DNA of 64,000 nt from JADJGC01 sp964617645 (GTDB lineage Bacteria > Zixibacteria > MSB-5A5 > CAIYYT01): contig CAZTYE010000003.1 in assembly GCA_964617645.1 (NCBI GenBank), positions 248,001-312,000 of the forward strand, written 5' to 3'. Below the pieces are notes generated by a model. That model was not told where the DNA came from. It did no database searches and saw only the letters and a list, made by a program, of their open reading frames with translations. Positions 16,867-24,281 of the stretch are shown here, in pieces. The translations under genes were made by a program, and so were the position numbers. The number at the start of each line of letters is the position of its first letter. Position 1 is the first letter of the stretch.

Positions 16867-18225
16867 ATGTCGCGCAACGTTTCCGAATTCATGGAACACG
16901 TCAAAGCGAAGAATCCGGGTGAGAAAGAATTTCACCAGGCGGTACAGGAAGTCGTCGAATCGCTGATGCCGTTCCTCGACAAGCACCCCGTCTATCGCGA
17001 AGCCAAGATTCTCGAACGTATCGTCGAACCGGAACGCGTTCTGATGTTCCGGGTGCCGTGGGTCGACGATTCCGGCGAAGTGCGCGTGAATCGCGGTTTC
17101 CGGATCGAGATGAATTCGGCAATTGGCCCGTACAAGGGCGGACTGCGTTTCCACCCGACAGTTAATCTCGGCATACTCAAGTTTCTCGCTTTCGAACAGG
17201 TGTTCAAGAACAGCCTCACTACCCTGCCGATGGGCGGTGGCAAGGGCGGTTCCGATTTTGATCCCAAGGGCAAGTCGGATCTGGAAGTGATGCGCTTCTG
17301 CCAGGCGTTCATGAGCGAGCTGTTCCGCCATATCGGACCGAACACCGATGTGCCGGCCGGTGACATTGGGGTTGGCGGGCGCGAGATCGGTTTCATGTAC
17401 GGCCAGTACAAGAAGCTGCGCAATGAGTTCACCGGCGTGTTGACCGGAAAGGGTCTTAACTGGGGCGGTTCGTTGATTCGTCCCGAAGCGACCGGTTACG
17501 GCGCGGTGTATTTCGCCGCCGAGATGCTGGGCACGCGCAACGAAACGCTCGCCGGCAAGACTTGCCTGGTGTCGGGTTCCGGCAACGTCGCGCAGTATAC
17601 GGTTGAGAAGCTGCTTGATCTCGGCGCCAAGCCGGTGACGCTCTCCGATTCGGCGGGATACATCTATGATGAAGCCGGAATCGATCGCGAGAAGCTGGCG
17701 TTTGTGCTCGATCTTAAGAACAACCGCCGCGGCCGTATCAAAGACTACGCCGACAAGTACAAAACCGCCGTCTACACTGCGCTGCAGCCGGGGATGGATT
17801 TCAACCCGCTGTGGAATCACAAAGCGCAGTGTGCGTTCCCGTCGGCGACGCAGAACGAAGTCAATCAGAAGGACGCCCAGAATCTGATCAAGAACGGCGT
17901 CTACGTTGTGTCGGAAGGCGCGAATATGCCGTCGACGCCGGACGCGATCAACGTCTATATCGACAGCAAGATTCTCTACGGTCCGGGCAAAGCGGCCAAC
18001 GCCGGCGGCGTGGCGACCTCGGGTCTGGAGATGTCGCAGAACAGTCTACGGTTGTCGTGGACGCGCGAAGAAGTCGACAAGCGCTTGCATGGCATCATGA
18101 AGTCGATTCACGATACCTGCGTGCACTATGGCAAGGATGGCAATTTTATCAATTACGTCAACGGCGCGAACGTTGGCGGATTCGTGAAAGTCGCCGATGC
18201 GATGCTCGATCAGGGTATCGTATAA
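16867..18225 (+). CDS. gdhA: Glutamate dehydrogenase (probably NADP-dependent)
   Basis: 452 residues from the ATG at 16867, chosen because AAGGAG sits 6 nt before it. An upstream ATG at 16825 would add 14 residues. The length fits the hexameric GdhA of Escherichia coli (447). Visible motifs are PYKGGLRFHPTVN, the catalytic Lys region LPMGGGKGGSDFDPKGKSD, PAGDIGVGGREIG, and the dinucleotide fold VSGSGNVAQYTVEKL. It makes glutamate from 2-oxoglutarate and ammonium. Followed by a strong hairpin, so monocistronic. Confidence 0.96.
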   Translation: MSRNVSEFMEHVKAKNPGEKEFHQAVQEVVESLMPFLDKHPVYREAKILERIVEPERVLMFRVPWVDDSGEVRVNRGFRIEMNSAIGPYKGGLRFHPTVNLGILKFLAFEQVFKNSLTTLPMGGGKGGSDFDPKGKSDLEVMRFCQAFMSELFRHIGPNTDVPAGDIGVGGREIGFMYGQYKKLRNEFTGVLTGKGLNWGGSLIRPEATGYGAVYFAAEMLGTRNETLAGKTCLVSGSGNVAQYTVEKLLDLGAKPVTLSDSAGYIYDEAGIDREKLAFVLDLKNNRRGRIKDYADKYKTAVYTALQPGMDFNPLWNHKAQCAFPSATQNEVNQKDAQNLIKNGVYVVSEGANMPSTPDAINVYIDSKILYGPGKAANAGGVATSGLEMSQNSLRLSWTREEVDKRLHGIMKSIHDTCVHYGKDGNFINYVNGANVGGFVKVADAMLDQGIV

Positions 18226-18285
18226 TTTAGAATTCTCTCATTCGTGCGCCGTCATCGCAGTCGGGGACTGCTGCGGTGAGGTTTC

Positions 18286-18313
18286 ACAGGGGTGGCCTGC
18301 CGGCCACCCCTGT
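18286..18313 (+). terminator. 12-bp GC-rich hairpin after gdhA
   Basis: Arms ACAGGGGTGGCC and GGCCACCCCTGT are exact complements around TGCC. It lies 60 nt after the gdhA stop. The U-run is poor (GCTATT), but the stem is very stable. It could also stop transcription from the convergent radical SAM gene ending at 18414. Confidence 0.7.
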
Positions 18314-18413
18314 GCTATTCGGGAGATACGCAGAGGCATGAGTCGCAGCCTTACACGAGCCGAAGCCCGCAAACCGATGGTTTCGGCGAGCTGTGACCTA
18401 TCAAACGGCCGAT

Positions 18414-19442
18414 TTACTTCGCGCCGCGCAGGCAGACCGGGAAGGAGGCGTTAAGATCTCCGGTGTGGGCAAAGGTTATTCCCCGACAGCCCCCACCGCA
18501 GTTGGCGAAATCGGTGCAGTCACGACAGTGGCCAGTGATCTGAGAACGGTCGTAATTGGCGATTTCAGTCATGCGCGGATCGTCCCAGATGTCGCTAATC
18601 GCACGCTGGCGCACGTTCCCGATTTTGAATCTCTCGTTCAAGAGCGAAGTACACGGATAGACATCACCGACGCACGTAATGTACATGGTACTCACTCCGG
18701 CCAAACATTCATGAAATGAGAAATCAGGCGGCAGCGGTCCAACAGCGGGGTCAAATATGGGTCGCGGAGTATCAAGATCAACTGCGCTTGCGACGAACTC
18801 CCGCAGCCGGTGCAAGTTGCCATTGAAATTAAGGTGATCCTTCACGAGCTTCCCTTTGCCGCGTCCCTGCGGCACGAAGCCGCAAAAGCGCACCGCCGCG
18901 ATTCCTTCGCGTTTGGCAAATTCCAACATGGCGGGAGCGTCGGGCAGCGTCTCGCGGCCGAGCACCATAGCAATATTGACGCGAATGCCAAACTCTCGAC
19001 AAAAATGAATTCCGGAGATGATCTTGGCGAATGAACTTGCGTCCGTGCGACGCATTTTCTCATTCTTCTCCGGAGTTGAACCGTCAAGGCTGATCTGGAC
19101 AATTTTAACGTTCGCCGCTTTGAGTCGCTCAGCCACAGTGTAGTCAAGCAGGACACCATTGGTGGTGATGCCGGAACGGATTCCCTTGCCGTTGGCGTAT
19201 TCGATCAAATCCACCAGGTCGTGGCGGAGTAGTGGCTCGCCGCCGGTCCAGCCAATCGTCGTGGCGCCGAGAGCGGCGAGCTCGTCGATGAGCGCTCGAT
19301 ACTCCTCAGTCGTAAACTCGGCTAGGCTCTTGCGTGTTGCCGCCGTGTAGCAATGCGGGCATGTAAGATTGCATTGCCGGGTGATTTCGATTCCGACCAA
19401 CTCCGGTCGGTTACTGCGGTGCTGCGGTGTCAATTTTCTCAC
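18414..19442 (-). CDS. Radical SAM/SPASM peptide-modifying enzyme, second maturase of the RiPP cluster
   Basis: 342 residues from a GTG start. The radical SAM cluster motif is CNLTCPHC at about residues 24-31 (IEITRQCNLTCPHCYTAAT). WTGGEPLLR and ISLDGSTPEKNEKMRR follow, as in PqqE-like and SPASM enzymes. The C-terminal half has the Cys pattern of a SPASM domain (YITCVGDVYPCTSLL ... GHCRDCTDFANCGGGCRG) binding extra Fe-S clusters. Such enzymes install thioether, C-C or C-O links in short peptides. It is the last gene of the cluster, downstream of the 29-residue precursor gene, and ends against the convergent gdhA terminator. The reaction cannot be predicted. Confidence 0.9.
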   Translation of the reverse strand: MRKLTPQHRSNRPELVGIEITRQCNLTCPHCYTAATRKSLAEFTTEEYRALIDELAALGATTIGWTGGEPLLRHDLVDLIEYANGKGIRSGITTNGVLLDYTVAERLKAANVKIVQISLDGSTPEKNEKMRRTDASSFAKIISGIHFCREFGIRVNIAMVLGRETLPDAPAMLEFAKREGIAAVRFCGFVPQGRGKGKLVKDHLNFNGNLHRLREFVASAVDLDTPRPIFDPAVGPLPPDFSFHECLAGVSTMYITCVGDVYPCTSLLNERFKIGNVRQRAISDIWDDPRMTEIANYDRSQITGHCRDCTDFANCGGGCRGITFAHTGDLNASFPVCLRGAK

Positions 19443-19522
19443 AAACTCCGAGATTCAACAATTGTCGCCAAATCCACGACAGAGGGCGAATAGCTTGACT
19501 TGAAGGCGCTGGAGTAAGTCAC
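19439..19522 (-). CDS. Doubtful 27-residue ORF coupled to the second radical SAM gene
   Basis: An open frame ends in TGA that overlaps the GTG start of the downstream radical SAM gene by 4 nt (GTGA). From the in-frame GTG at 19522 it gives 27 residues, Ser-rich: YSSAFKSSYSPSVVDLATI. The frame stays open upstream for about 15 more codons but has no ATG. No good ribosome site is seen and the region overlaps a hairpin. It could be a leader peptide, a second precursor, or chance. Confidence 0.25.
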   Translation of the reverse strand: MTYSSAFKSSYSPSVVDLATIVESRSL

Positions 19523-19546
19523 AATGATCTCGACGCACTCCAGCGC
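19506..19546 (-). other. 10-bp inverted repeat in the mRNA between precursor and second maturase
   Basis: GCGCTGGAGT at 19506-19515 and ACTCCAGCGC at 19537-19546 are exact complements with a 21-nt loop. It starts 27 nt after the precursor stop. No U-run follows on the minus strand, so it is more likely an attenuator or 3' stabiliser of the precursor mRNA than a full terminator. Confidence 0.55.
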
Positions 19547-19572
19547 AGTGTCATTGACGAATGGTAATCAGA

Positions 19573-19662
19573 TCAATCCGGTGGCAGAATCGGGAAAAAC
19601 CGCTTGCAGTACCACGGGCACGGAGCCGAAACGGTCTGTGCTGCTTGCTGGATTAGCTTCAT
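19573..19662 (-). CDS. Candidate RiPP precursor peptide (29 residues)
   Basis: Thirty codons from ATG at 19662 to TGA at 19573. The ATG overlaps the stop of the upstream radical SAM gene by 4 nt (ATGA), and GAGGAGGT within that gene's end provides a very strong ribosome site. The N-terminal half (MKLIQQAAQTV) reads as a short leader. The C-terminal half, SAPCPWYCKRFFPILPPD, is dense in Cys, Trp, Tyr, Phe, Lys and Pro, residues that radical SAM/SPASM enzymes crosslink. Cys15 and Cys19 frame Pro-Trp-Tyr. It lies between two such enzymes. I cannot tell the modification type or whether the leader is removed; no protease or exporter gene is adjacent. Confidence 0.8.
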   Translation of the reverse strand: MKLIQQAAQTVSAPCPWYCKRFFPILPPD

Positions 19663-20975
19663 ACACTCACCTCCTCTCGAGCCTTTAGCTGCTCACTCCT
19701 GTGTTTTAGCCCAAGCATAGGACCCAGATTATACTTCCAGGTCGCGCAACGTTCGGTATTGGAATGGGGGGAATTGTGCGCCAGCATCGGACAGCCGCCG
19801 AGACAAAGCGGCAACACGGCGCAGTTCTGGCACTCGGGGTCAGCGAATGGACTGGATTGGAGTCCACTACCCGTACTGGGAGATTCCTCAAGAATGCTGC
19901 CACACGACACATTCCGGTTGCCGATTTGCTCCCAGCACTTGTAGAGAAGTCCATCGGGTGCGATAACGAAGGCGTTATCACGCGCCGCGCCGCAGAAAAC
20001 GCCCCGCAGCGGCAGCGGATACTCAATGTCAGTGTAGCCGCGCGCCACGAGCGCTTCATAGATGTGAACCAAAGTCTGAGCAAACTCGCGGCTTGAGAAA
20101 CATCGCTCGCCGATATCGGCGCAAGCGCCGCCGGCCGTGGTCACGGGCGCGAACTGCAAGGATGTCCGATCCAGAAGCTGCCGTGCCTCAAGATCATCGA
20201 ACAATGCAAGCACGGCGGCAATGTTGTCGCGGTCAACATTGACGCGGATGGCAATTTGCATGTACTCTCTCGCCGCCGCAATGTTGGCAATGATTTGTTC
20301 ATACGAACCCGTGCCACTCGCATGCGGACGCCGTCGATTGTGAGCTTCGGCAGGTCCGTCAAGCGTGACTTGCGCGACGACAACACCACTACTCGCGAGC
20401 CGCTCGGCCATCGGACCGTCAAGGAGGTAGCCGTTGGTGACAATGCCCGCGGGGTGAACCTTGACGCCGAATTCCGCGCAGAGTCGATTTATCGCCGCCG
20501 TCAGGCGTTCGATGATGTCGGGACGCAGGGTCGGTTCGCCCCCAAACCAAGTAATCGACACGTCGCGGCAAGCACCGAGGCGTCGCTCGACGAACGAGAC
20601 CACGGCCTGCTCGACTTGGGTCGACATCGATCCTCTGCGATTTGATTCAAAGCAATATTGGCAGCGAAGATTACAGGCTAAGGTCGGGGCAATGGTCAAT
20701 TGGAGCAGTTCTTTGGTCGAGCGCGCATCTTCATAGGCGCGCCTCAATATCTCTATTTCGTCGTAATCGGCGCCAACGAGAAAACGGTTTTGCTCGAGAA
20801 AATTACGGAATTCCGACGCCCGCGACTCGCTGGCGGGACCTGTGCCCCGAAGCAGGGCGTGAACCAACTCGACATGCTCGGATTCAACTTCCGCAAGAGC
20901 GGCGGAGTTCGAATTAAAAAGCAACTCACCCTGAGACGAAATCGGGACGGAAAGATTGAAGCGGGACGCCTTCAC
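19659..20975 (-). CDS. Radical SAM/SPASM peptide maturase with N-terminal peptide-handling domain
   Basis: 438 residues from the GTG at 20975. A GTG at 20996 would add seven residues, but enzymes of this type usually begin (M)KxSRxN, as KASRFNLSVPIS does here, and GGATGAG precedes 20975. Residues about 1-90 form the N-terminal domain seen in many peptide maturases. The radical SAM motif is CNLRCQYCFE, with TWFGGEPTLR and VTLDGPAEAHNRRR after it. The SPASM region is Cys-rich: GVFCGAARDNAFV, YKCWEQIGN, then PECQNCAVLPLCLGGCP and ERCATWKY. It is the first gene of the cluster and its stop overlaps the precursor start, so enzyme and substrate are translationally coupled. Confidence 0.9.
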   Translation of the reverse strand: MKASRFNLSVPISSQGELLFNSNSAALAEVESEHVELVHALLRGTGPASESRASEFRNFLEQNRFLVGADYDEIEILRRAYEDARSTKELLQLTIAPTLACNLRCQYCFESNRRGSMSTQVEQAVVSFVERRLGACRDVSITWFGGEPTLRPDIIERLTAAINRLCAEFGVKVHPAGIVTNGYLLDGPMAERLASSGVVVAQVTLDGPAEAHNRRRPHASGTGSYEQIIANIAAAREYMQIAIRVNVDRDNIAAVLALFDDLEARQLLDRTSLQFAPVTTAGGACADIGERCFSSREFAQTLVHIYEALVARGYTDIEYPLPLRGVFCGAARDNAFVIAPDGLLYKCWEQIGNRNVSCGSILEESPSTGSGLQSSPFADPECQNCAVLPLCLGGCPMLAHNSPHSNTERCATWKYNLGPMLGLKHRSEQLKAREEVSV

Positions 20976-21055
20976 TTGCTCATCCGATATCGGCACCGTC
21001 TACTGATGAGCCTGAATCAGAGACGTGCAGCCGTTGATACAATATAATTGAGACC

Positions 21056-21084
21056 TAAATAGTATCGGCTTTGCCTGTTGTCAA
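21056..21084 (-). promoter_or_regulatory. Promoter of the RiPP cluster
   Basis: On the minus strand a perfect TTGACA (21079-21084) is followed after 17 nt by TATTTA (21056-21061). A start of transcription near 21049 would give a leader of 50-75 nt before the first maturase gene. The weak -10 fits a promoter needing an activator. Confidence 0.55.
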
Positions 21085-21090
21085 GTCATT

Positions 21091-21108
21091 TTGTGATTCG
21101 TTTCACAA
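21091..21108. promoter_or_regulatory. CRP/FNR-type palindrome TGTGA-N6-TCACA
   Basis: TTGTGA-TTCGTT-TCACAA is a perfect 6+6 palindrome with the exact core of a CRP site. It ends 6 nt upstream of the -35 box of the RiPP promoter, centred at about -50, a position suited to activation. It is also about 200 nt upstream of the divergent dtxR-feoAB promoter. No CRP/FNR gene is in the window. Confidence 0.55.
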
Positions 21109-21303
21109 ATTTCCTGATCCCGATGAGATTTGACCTTTCTCAACTGCAAAGCAAGAACCAAGGCGGATAGGGCACCAGCACGAGGAATCGGTTCTCGTGG
21201 AAACCTCAATTCCTTGATTGACACACAGTTATCGTCTCTCGCGCTTGCGAGCACAAATACTAAGTCTTGCGAAAATTTTCACAAATATCTGATAAAGTTC
21301 TTG

Positions 21304-21329
21304 ACAATGTAAGACGAATCTTACATTGT
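21304..21329. promoter_or_regulatory. 26-bp palindromic operator in front of dtxR-feoAB
   Basis: Arms ACAATGTAAGA and TCTTACATTGT are exact complements around CGAA and end one base before the regulator's ATG. A possible promoter TTGCGA (21267-21272) and GATAAA (21291-21296) would start transcription near 21302, so the palindrome would lie on the start site. This is where a metal-sensing DtxR-type repressor would act, so autoregulation of the iron operon is likely. There is no room for a normal ribosome site. Confidence 0.75.
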
Positions 21330-21785
21330 ATGCACGTGATTACTTTAACCGCCAAGGATCAGGATTACCTCGAGACGATCTATCGCATCTCGCGTGATCA
21401 CGACACGGTGGGAGTAACGGACGTCGCCAAAGCCCGTCAGGTGACAGTGCCGACGGCCCGGACGGCGGTGGCGCGATTGATGCGTTCCGGACTGCTGCGG
21501 CAGGAGCATTACGGGAAGATCATTCTAAACGAAACCGGCGAGAAGCTTGGTGCAGAAATCTACGGTGTGCATTCGACGTTACGCCGCTTTCTCAGTGAAG
21601 TGCTGCTGCTTGATCCGGAAACCGCCGATGCCGAAGCCTGCCGCCTGGAGCACGGTCTCTCAAAGACGACGCTGCGACGATTGTCGATTTTCCTTGACGT
21701 GATTCATCGCTGCCATGGCGGTGCACCATCGTGCATGGGAATCTACCGGGACAAGGTCGATCATAATCGCACGAAGCGGAATTGA
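21330..21785 (+). CDS. DtxR/MntR-family metal-dependent regulator
   Basis: 151 residues from the ATG at 21330, chosen because the family begins with the motif seen here, LTAKDQDYLETIYRIS. A winged helix (GVTDVAKARQVTVPTARTAVARLMRSGLL) is followed by the dimer and metal-binding region (LRRFLSEVLLLDPETADAEACRLEH). Residues Glu, Cys and His in EACRLEH are the usual metal ligands. No C-terminal SH3-like domain, so it is closer to MntR than full-length DtxR in size. It is followed by feoA (10-nt gap) and feoB, so iron is the likely metal. Confidence 0.9.
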   Translation: MHVITLTAKDQDYLETIYRISRDHDTVGVTDVAKARQVTVPTARTAVARLMRSGLLRQEHYGKIILNETGEKLGAEIYGVHSTLRRFLSEVLLLDPETADAEACRLEHGLSKTTLRRLSIFLDVIHRCHGGAPSCMGIYRDKVDHNRTKRN

Positions 21786-21795
21786 CGGGAAAAGA

Positions 21796-22047
21796 ATGAC
21801 GATGAGCAAGAGCCCAAAATTGACGCTGGCGGATCTCAAGAGCGGTGAATCCGCGCGGATCACTGCCGTATATGCGGAAGGCTCGCTGAAACATCGATTG
21901 CTCGATTTCGGATTCCGCTGTGGCGAAAGGGTCACGATGATTCGCCGCGCGCCGCTGGCGGATCCGATTCAATTCGAGCTTCGCGGCGCCTATATCAGCC
22001 TGCGCAAGGCGGAAGCTTCACTGATCGAGGCTGAGAAGGCAGCATGA
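21796..22047 (+). CDS. feoA: Ferrous iron transport protein A
   Basis: 83 residues from ATG at 21796, ten nt after the regulator stop; the ATG at 21802 is an alternative. The SH3-like FeoA fold shows LTLADLKSGESARI, HRLLDFGFRCGERVTMIRRAPLADPIQFELRGAYISLRKAEA. It is a small cytosolic partner of FeoB. Its stop overlaps the feoB start by 4 nt. Confidence 0.94.
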   Translation: MTMSKSPKLTLADLKSGESARITAVYAEGSLKHRLLDFGFRCGERVTMIRRAPLADPIQFELRGAYISLRKAEASLIEAEKAA

Positions 22048-24191
22048 GCGGGACGTTGATCGACAAGAAGACCTTCACGGTCGCGCTGGTCGGCAATCCG
22101 AATTGCGGCAAGACTTCGATTTTTAACGGTTTGGTCGGTGCGCGAGCGCACGTCGGGAATTATCCGGGGGTTACAGTCGAAAAGCGCTCGGCGGTTTTGC
22201 GTCGCGACGGGCTTGAAATCGAATTTGTCGACCTACCGGGTACATATTCGCTGTCGGCGGCGACACTCGACGAGCGGATCGCGCGCAAGTTTATTCTTAT
22301 TCACAAGCCCGACTTGGTCATCAACGTCGTCGATTCGGGCAATCTGGAACGCAATCTGTATTTGACGATGCAGGTTGTCGAAATGCAGGTGCCGATGGTC
22401 GTCGCGCTCAACATGTGGGACGAGGCGCAGAAGCAGGGGATCGAGATCAACGAAACCAGGCTGGCGAAGAAGATCGGCGCGCCGATTGTGCGGACAATCG
22501 CGCATCGCGGTGAAGGAGTCGCCCAGCTGCTGGCGATGACAGTGGAACTGTTAAAGCAGCGGCAAACCGCTCCGCAACCGGCGATTCGCTACGGAAGTGA
22601 AATTGACAAGCAAATCAAGAATATTGCTTCTGCCGTAGCCGAAACGAGCTGCAATACACTGCCGCCGCGCTGGTATGCGGTAAATCTCTTGGAAGACTCG
22701 GTCAACTTGGACGATTTCGCCAAACCGAGCGAATCCGAGCGCGAATCGATAATGGGCCAGGTTCGCTTCGCGAAGAACCGGATCAAAGAACATCTGGCGA
22801 GCGAGTCCGATACGGCACTTTCCGATGCGCGCTATCGTTTTGTTAGCGACCTGCTCCAGGAAACTGTCAAGCGTTCGCGCGATAACCGCATGGAGTTCTC
22901 CAACCGTCTCGACGCGCTGTTAACACATCGTTTCCTCGGGTACCCGATTTTTCTCTTCTTCATGTGGCTGATCTTCCAAGCGACCTTTGTGCTTGGGCAG
23001 TATCCGGCCGATTGGATCAACTCCGGCGTCGTGGCGCTGCAAGGTCTGATCGGGGGGATCTTGCCCGCCGGAGTCATCAGCGACCTGATCACCAATGGCA
23101 TGATCGGTGGTATGGGAGCGGTACTGGTTTTCTTACCGAACATCATGATACTTTATCTCGGCATTGCCGTGATGGAAGACTCCGGCTACATGGCGCGCGC
23201 GGCGTTTATGATGGATCGATTTATGCGCGTGCTCGGACTGAACGGCAAGGCGTTCATACCATTGCTAATGGGTTTCGGCTGCAATGTTCCGGCGATCATG
23301 GCGACGCGCACGCTGGAGACGCATCGCGATCGCGTGCTGGCGGTAATGCTCATTCCCTTCATGTCATGCTCGGCGCGATTGTCGGTATATGTGCTCTTCT
23401 GCGGCGCGTTTTTTGCCGGGAACGCCGGAAACGTCATCTTCTCGCTTTATTTGCTCGGGATTGCCGTCGCAGTGGTTTTGGGCCGGTTGCTCAAGAGCAG
23501 TTTGTTCAAGACTGAGACGGCGCCGTTTTTCATGGAATTTCCGCCGTATCGCCGACCCACTTTCAAGACAGGGCTATTGATGATGTGGGAGCGGGCACGG
23601 ATTTATCTGCGCAAGATCGGCGGCGTGATCTTGATCGCCTCGATCATCATCTGGTTCCTTGGTGCATTCCCGCATCTCGACAATTACTCGCAGGATTATG
23701 TCGCGCAAATTACGCAATTTGAGAACTTGGGCACACCGGAGGCCGGGAACCAGATTACGCAGCTTCAAGCGCAGATGCGTACGGAAGAAATCCGGCACTC
23801 TTATATCGGCCGTCTCGGCAACTTGATTCAACCGGTGATCGAACCGTTGGGATTCAACTGGCAGATGGGAATCGCGTTGATTACGGGATTCGTCGCGAAA
23901 GAAGTCGTGGTCTCGACGCTCGGAGTGCTCTATCAATTGGGTGACGACGTCGATGAAACCTCGACGTCGCTAATGACGGCGCTGCAAGATCCGACGACCG
24001 GCGTTATCCCGATTGCGGCATTTGCATTCCTCGTGTTCGTGCTCCTGTACACGCCATGTGTATCGGTGATGGCAGCAATGAAACGGGAAATCGGCTTAAA
24101 GTGGCTGTGGCTCGGAACATTTATCCAACTGGCCGTGCCATGGCTGATGGCGTTTGCGGTTTACCGCATTGGACTGCTTCTCGGATTATAG
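22044..24191 (+). CDS. feoB: Ferrous iron transporter B
   Basis: 715 residues. The N-terminal G domain has G1 GNPNCGKTS, G2 region NYPGVTVEKR, G3 DLPGTYSL and G4-like NMWDEA. After a helical GDI-like region (about 170-280) come the membrane segments with the two gate repeats, including GFGCNVPAIMATR, and a KEVVVSTLGVLY stretch near the end. It imports Fe2+ across the inner membrane. It is the third gene of a regulator-feoA-feoB operon and is followed by a strong hairpin terminator. Confidence 0.97.
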   Translation: MSGTLIDKKTFTVALVGNPNCGKTSIFNGLVGARAHVGNYPGVTVEKRSAVLRRDGLEIEFVDLPGTYSLSAATLDERIARKFILIHKPDLVINVVDSGNLERNLYLTMQVVEMQVPMVVALNMWDEAQKQGIEINETRLAKKIGAPIVRTIAHRGEGVAQLLAMTVELLKQRQTAPQPAIRYGSEIDKQIKNIASAVAETSCNTLPPRWYAVNLLEDSVNLDDFAKPSESERESIMGQVRFAKNRIKEHLASESDTALSDARYRFVSDLLQETVKRSRDNRMEFSNRLDALLTHRFLGYPIFLFFMWLIFQATFVLGQYPADWINSGVVALQGLIGGILPAGVISDLITNGMIGGMGAVLVFLPNIMILYLGIAVMEDSGYMARAAFMMDRFMRVLGLNGKAFIPLLMGFGCNVPAIMATRTLETHRDRVLAVMLIPFMSCSARLSVYVLFCGAFFAGNAGNVIFSLYLLGIAVAVVLGRLLKSSLFKTETAPFFMEFPPYRRPTFKTGLLMMWERARIYLRKIGGVILIASIIIWFLGAFPHLDNYSQDYVAQITQFENLGTPEAGNQITQLQAQMRTEEIRHSYIGRLGNLIQPVIEPLGFNWQMGIALITGFVAKEVVVSTLGVLYQLGDDVDETSTSLMTALQDPTTGVIPIAAFAFLVFVLLYTPCVSVMAAMKREIGLKWLWLGTFIQLAVPWLMAFAVYRIGLLLGL

Positions 24192-24215
24192 CTCCAAATC
24201 TCTTCGTGGCAAGCA

Positions 24216-24250
24216 AAGCGGCGTCAGCAGAGATTTCTGCGACGCCGCTT
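24216..24250. terminator. Hairpin between convergent feoB and NmrA-like genes
   Basis: AAGCGGCGTC pairs with GACGCCGCTT, and the inner GCAGA with TCTGC, leaving one bulged A and a 4-nt loop. It lies 25 nt after feoB and 32 nt from the end of the convergent gene, so it may serve both. Confidence 0.75.
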
Positions 24251-24281
24251 CAACAGGGCTTGTGATCCATTCGCCCGGACA

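Noticed and set aside
16651..17820. 389-residue minus-strand open frame over the start of gdhA
   Set aside because: It is antisense to a clearly conserved gdhA and is composed of arbitrary residues without motifs; a GC-rich shadow frame.
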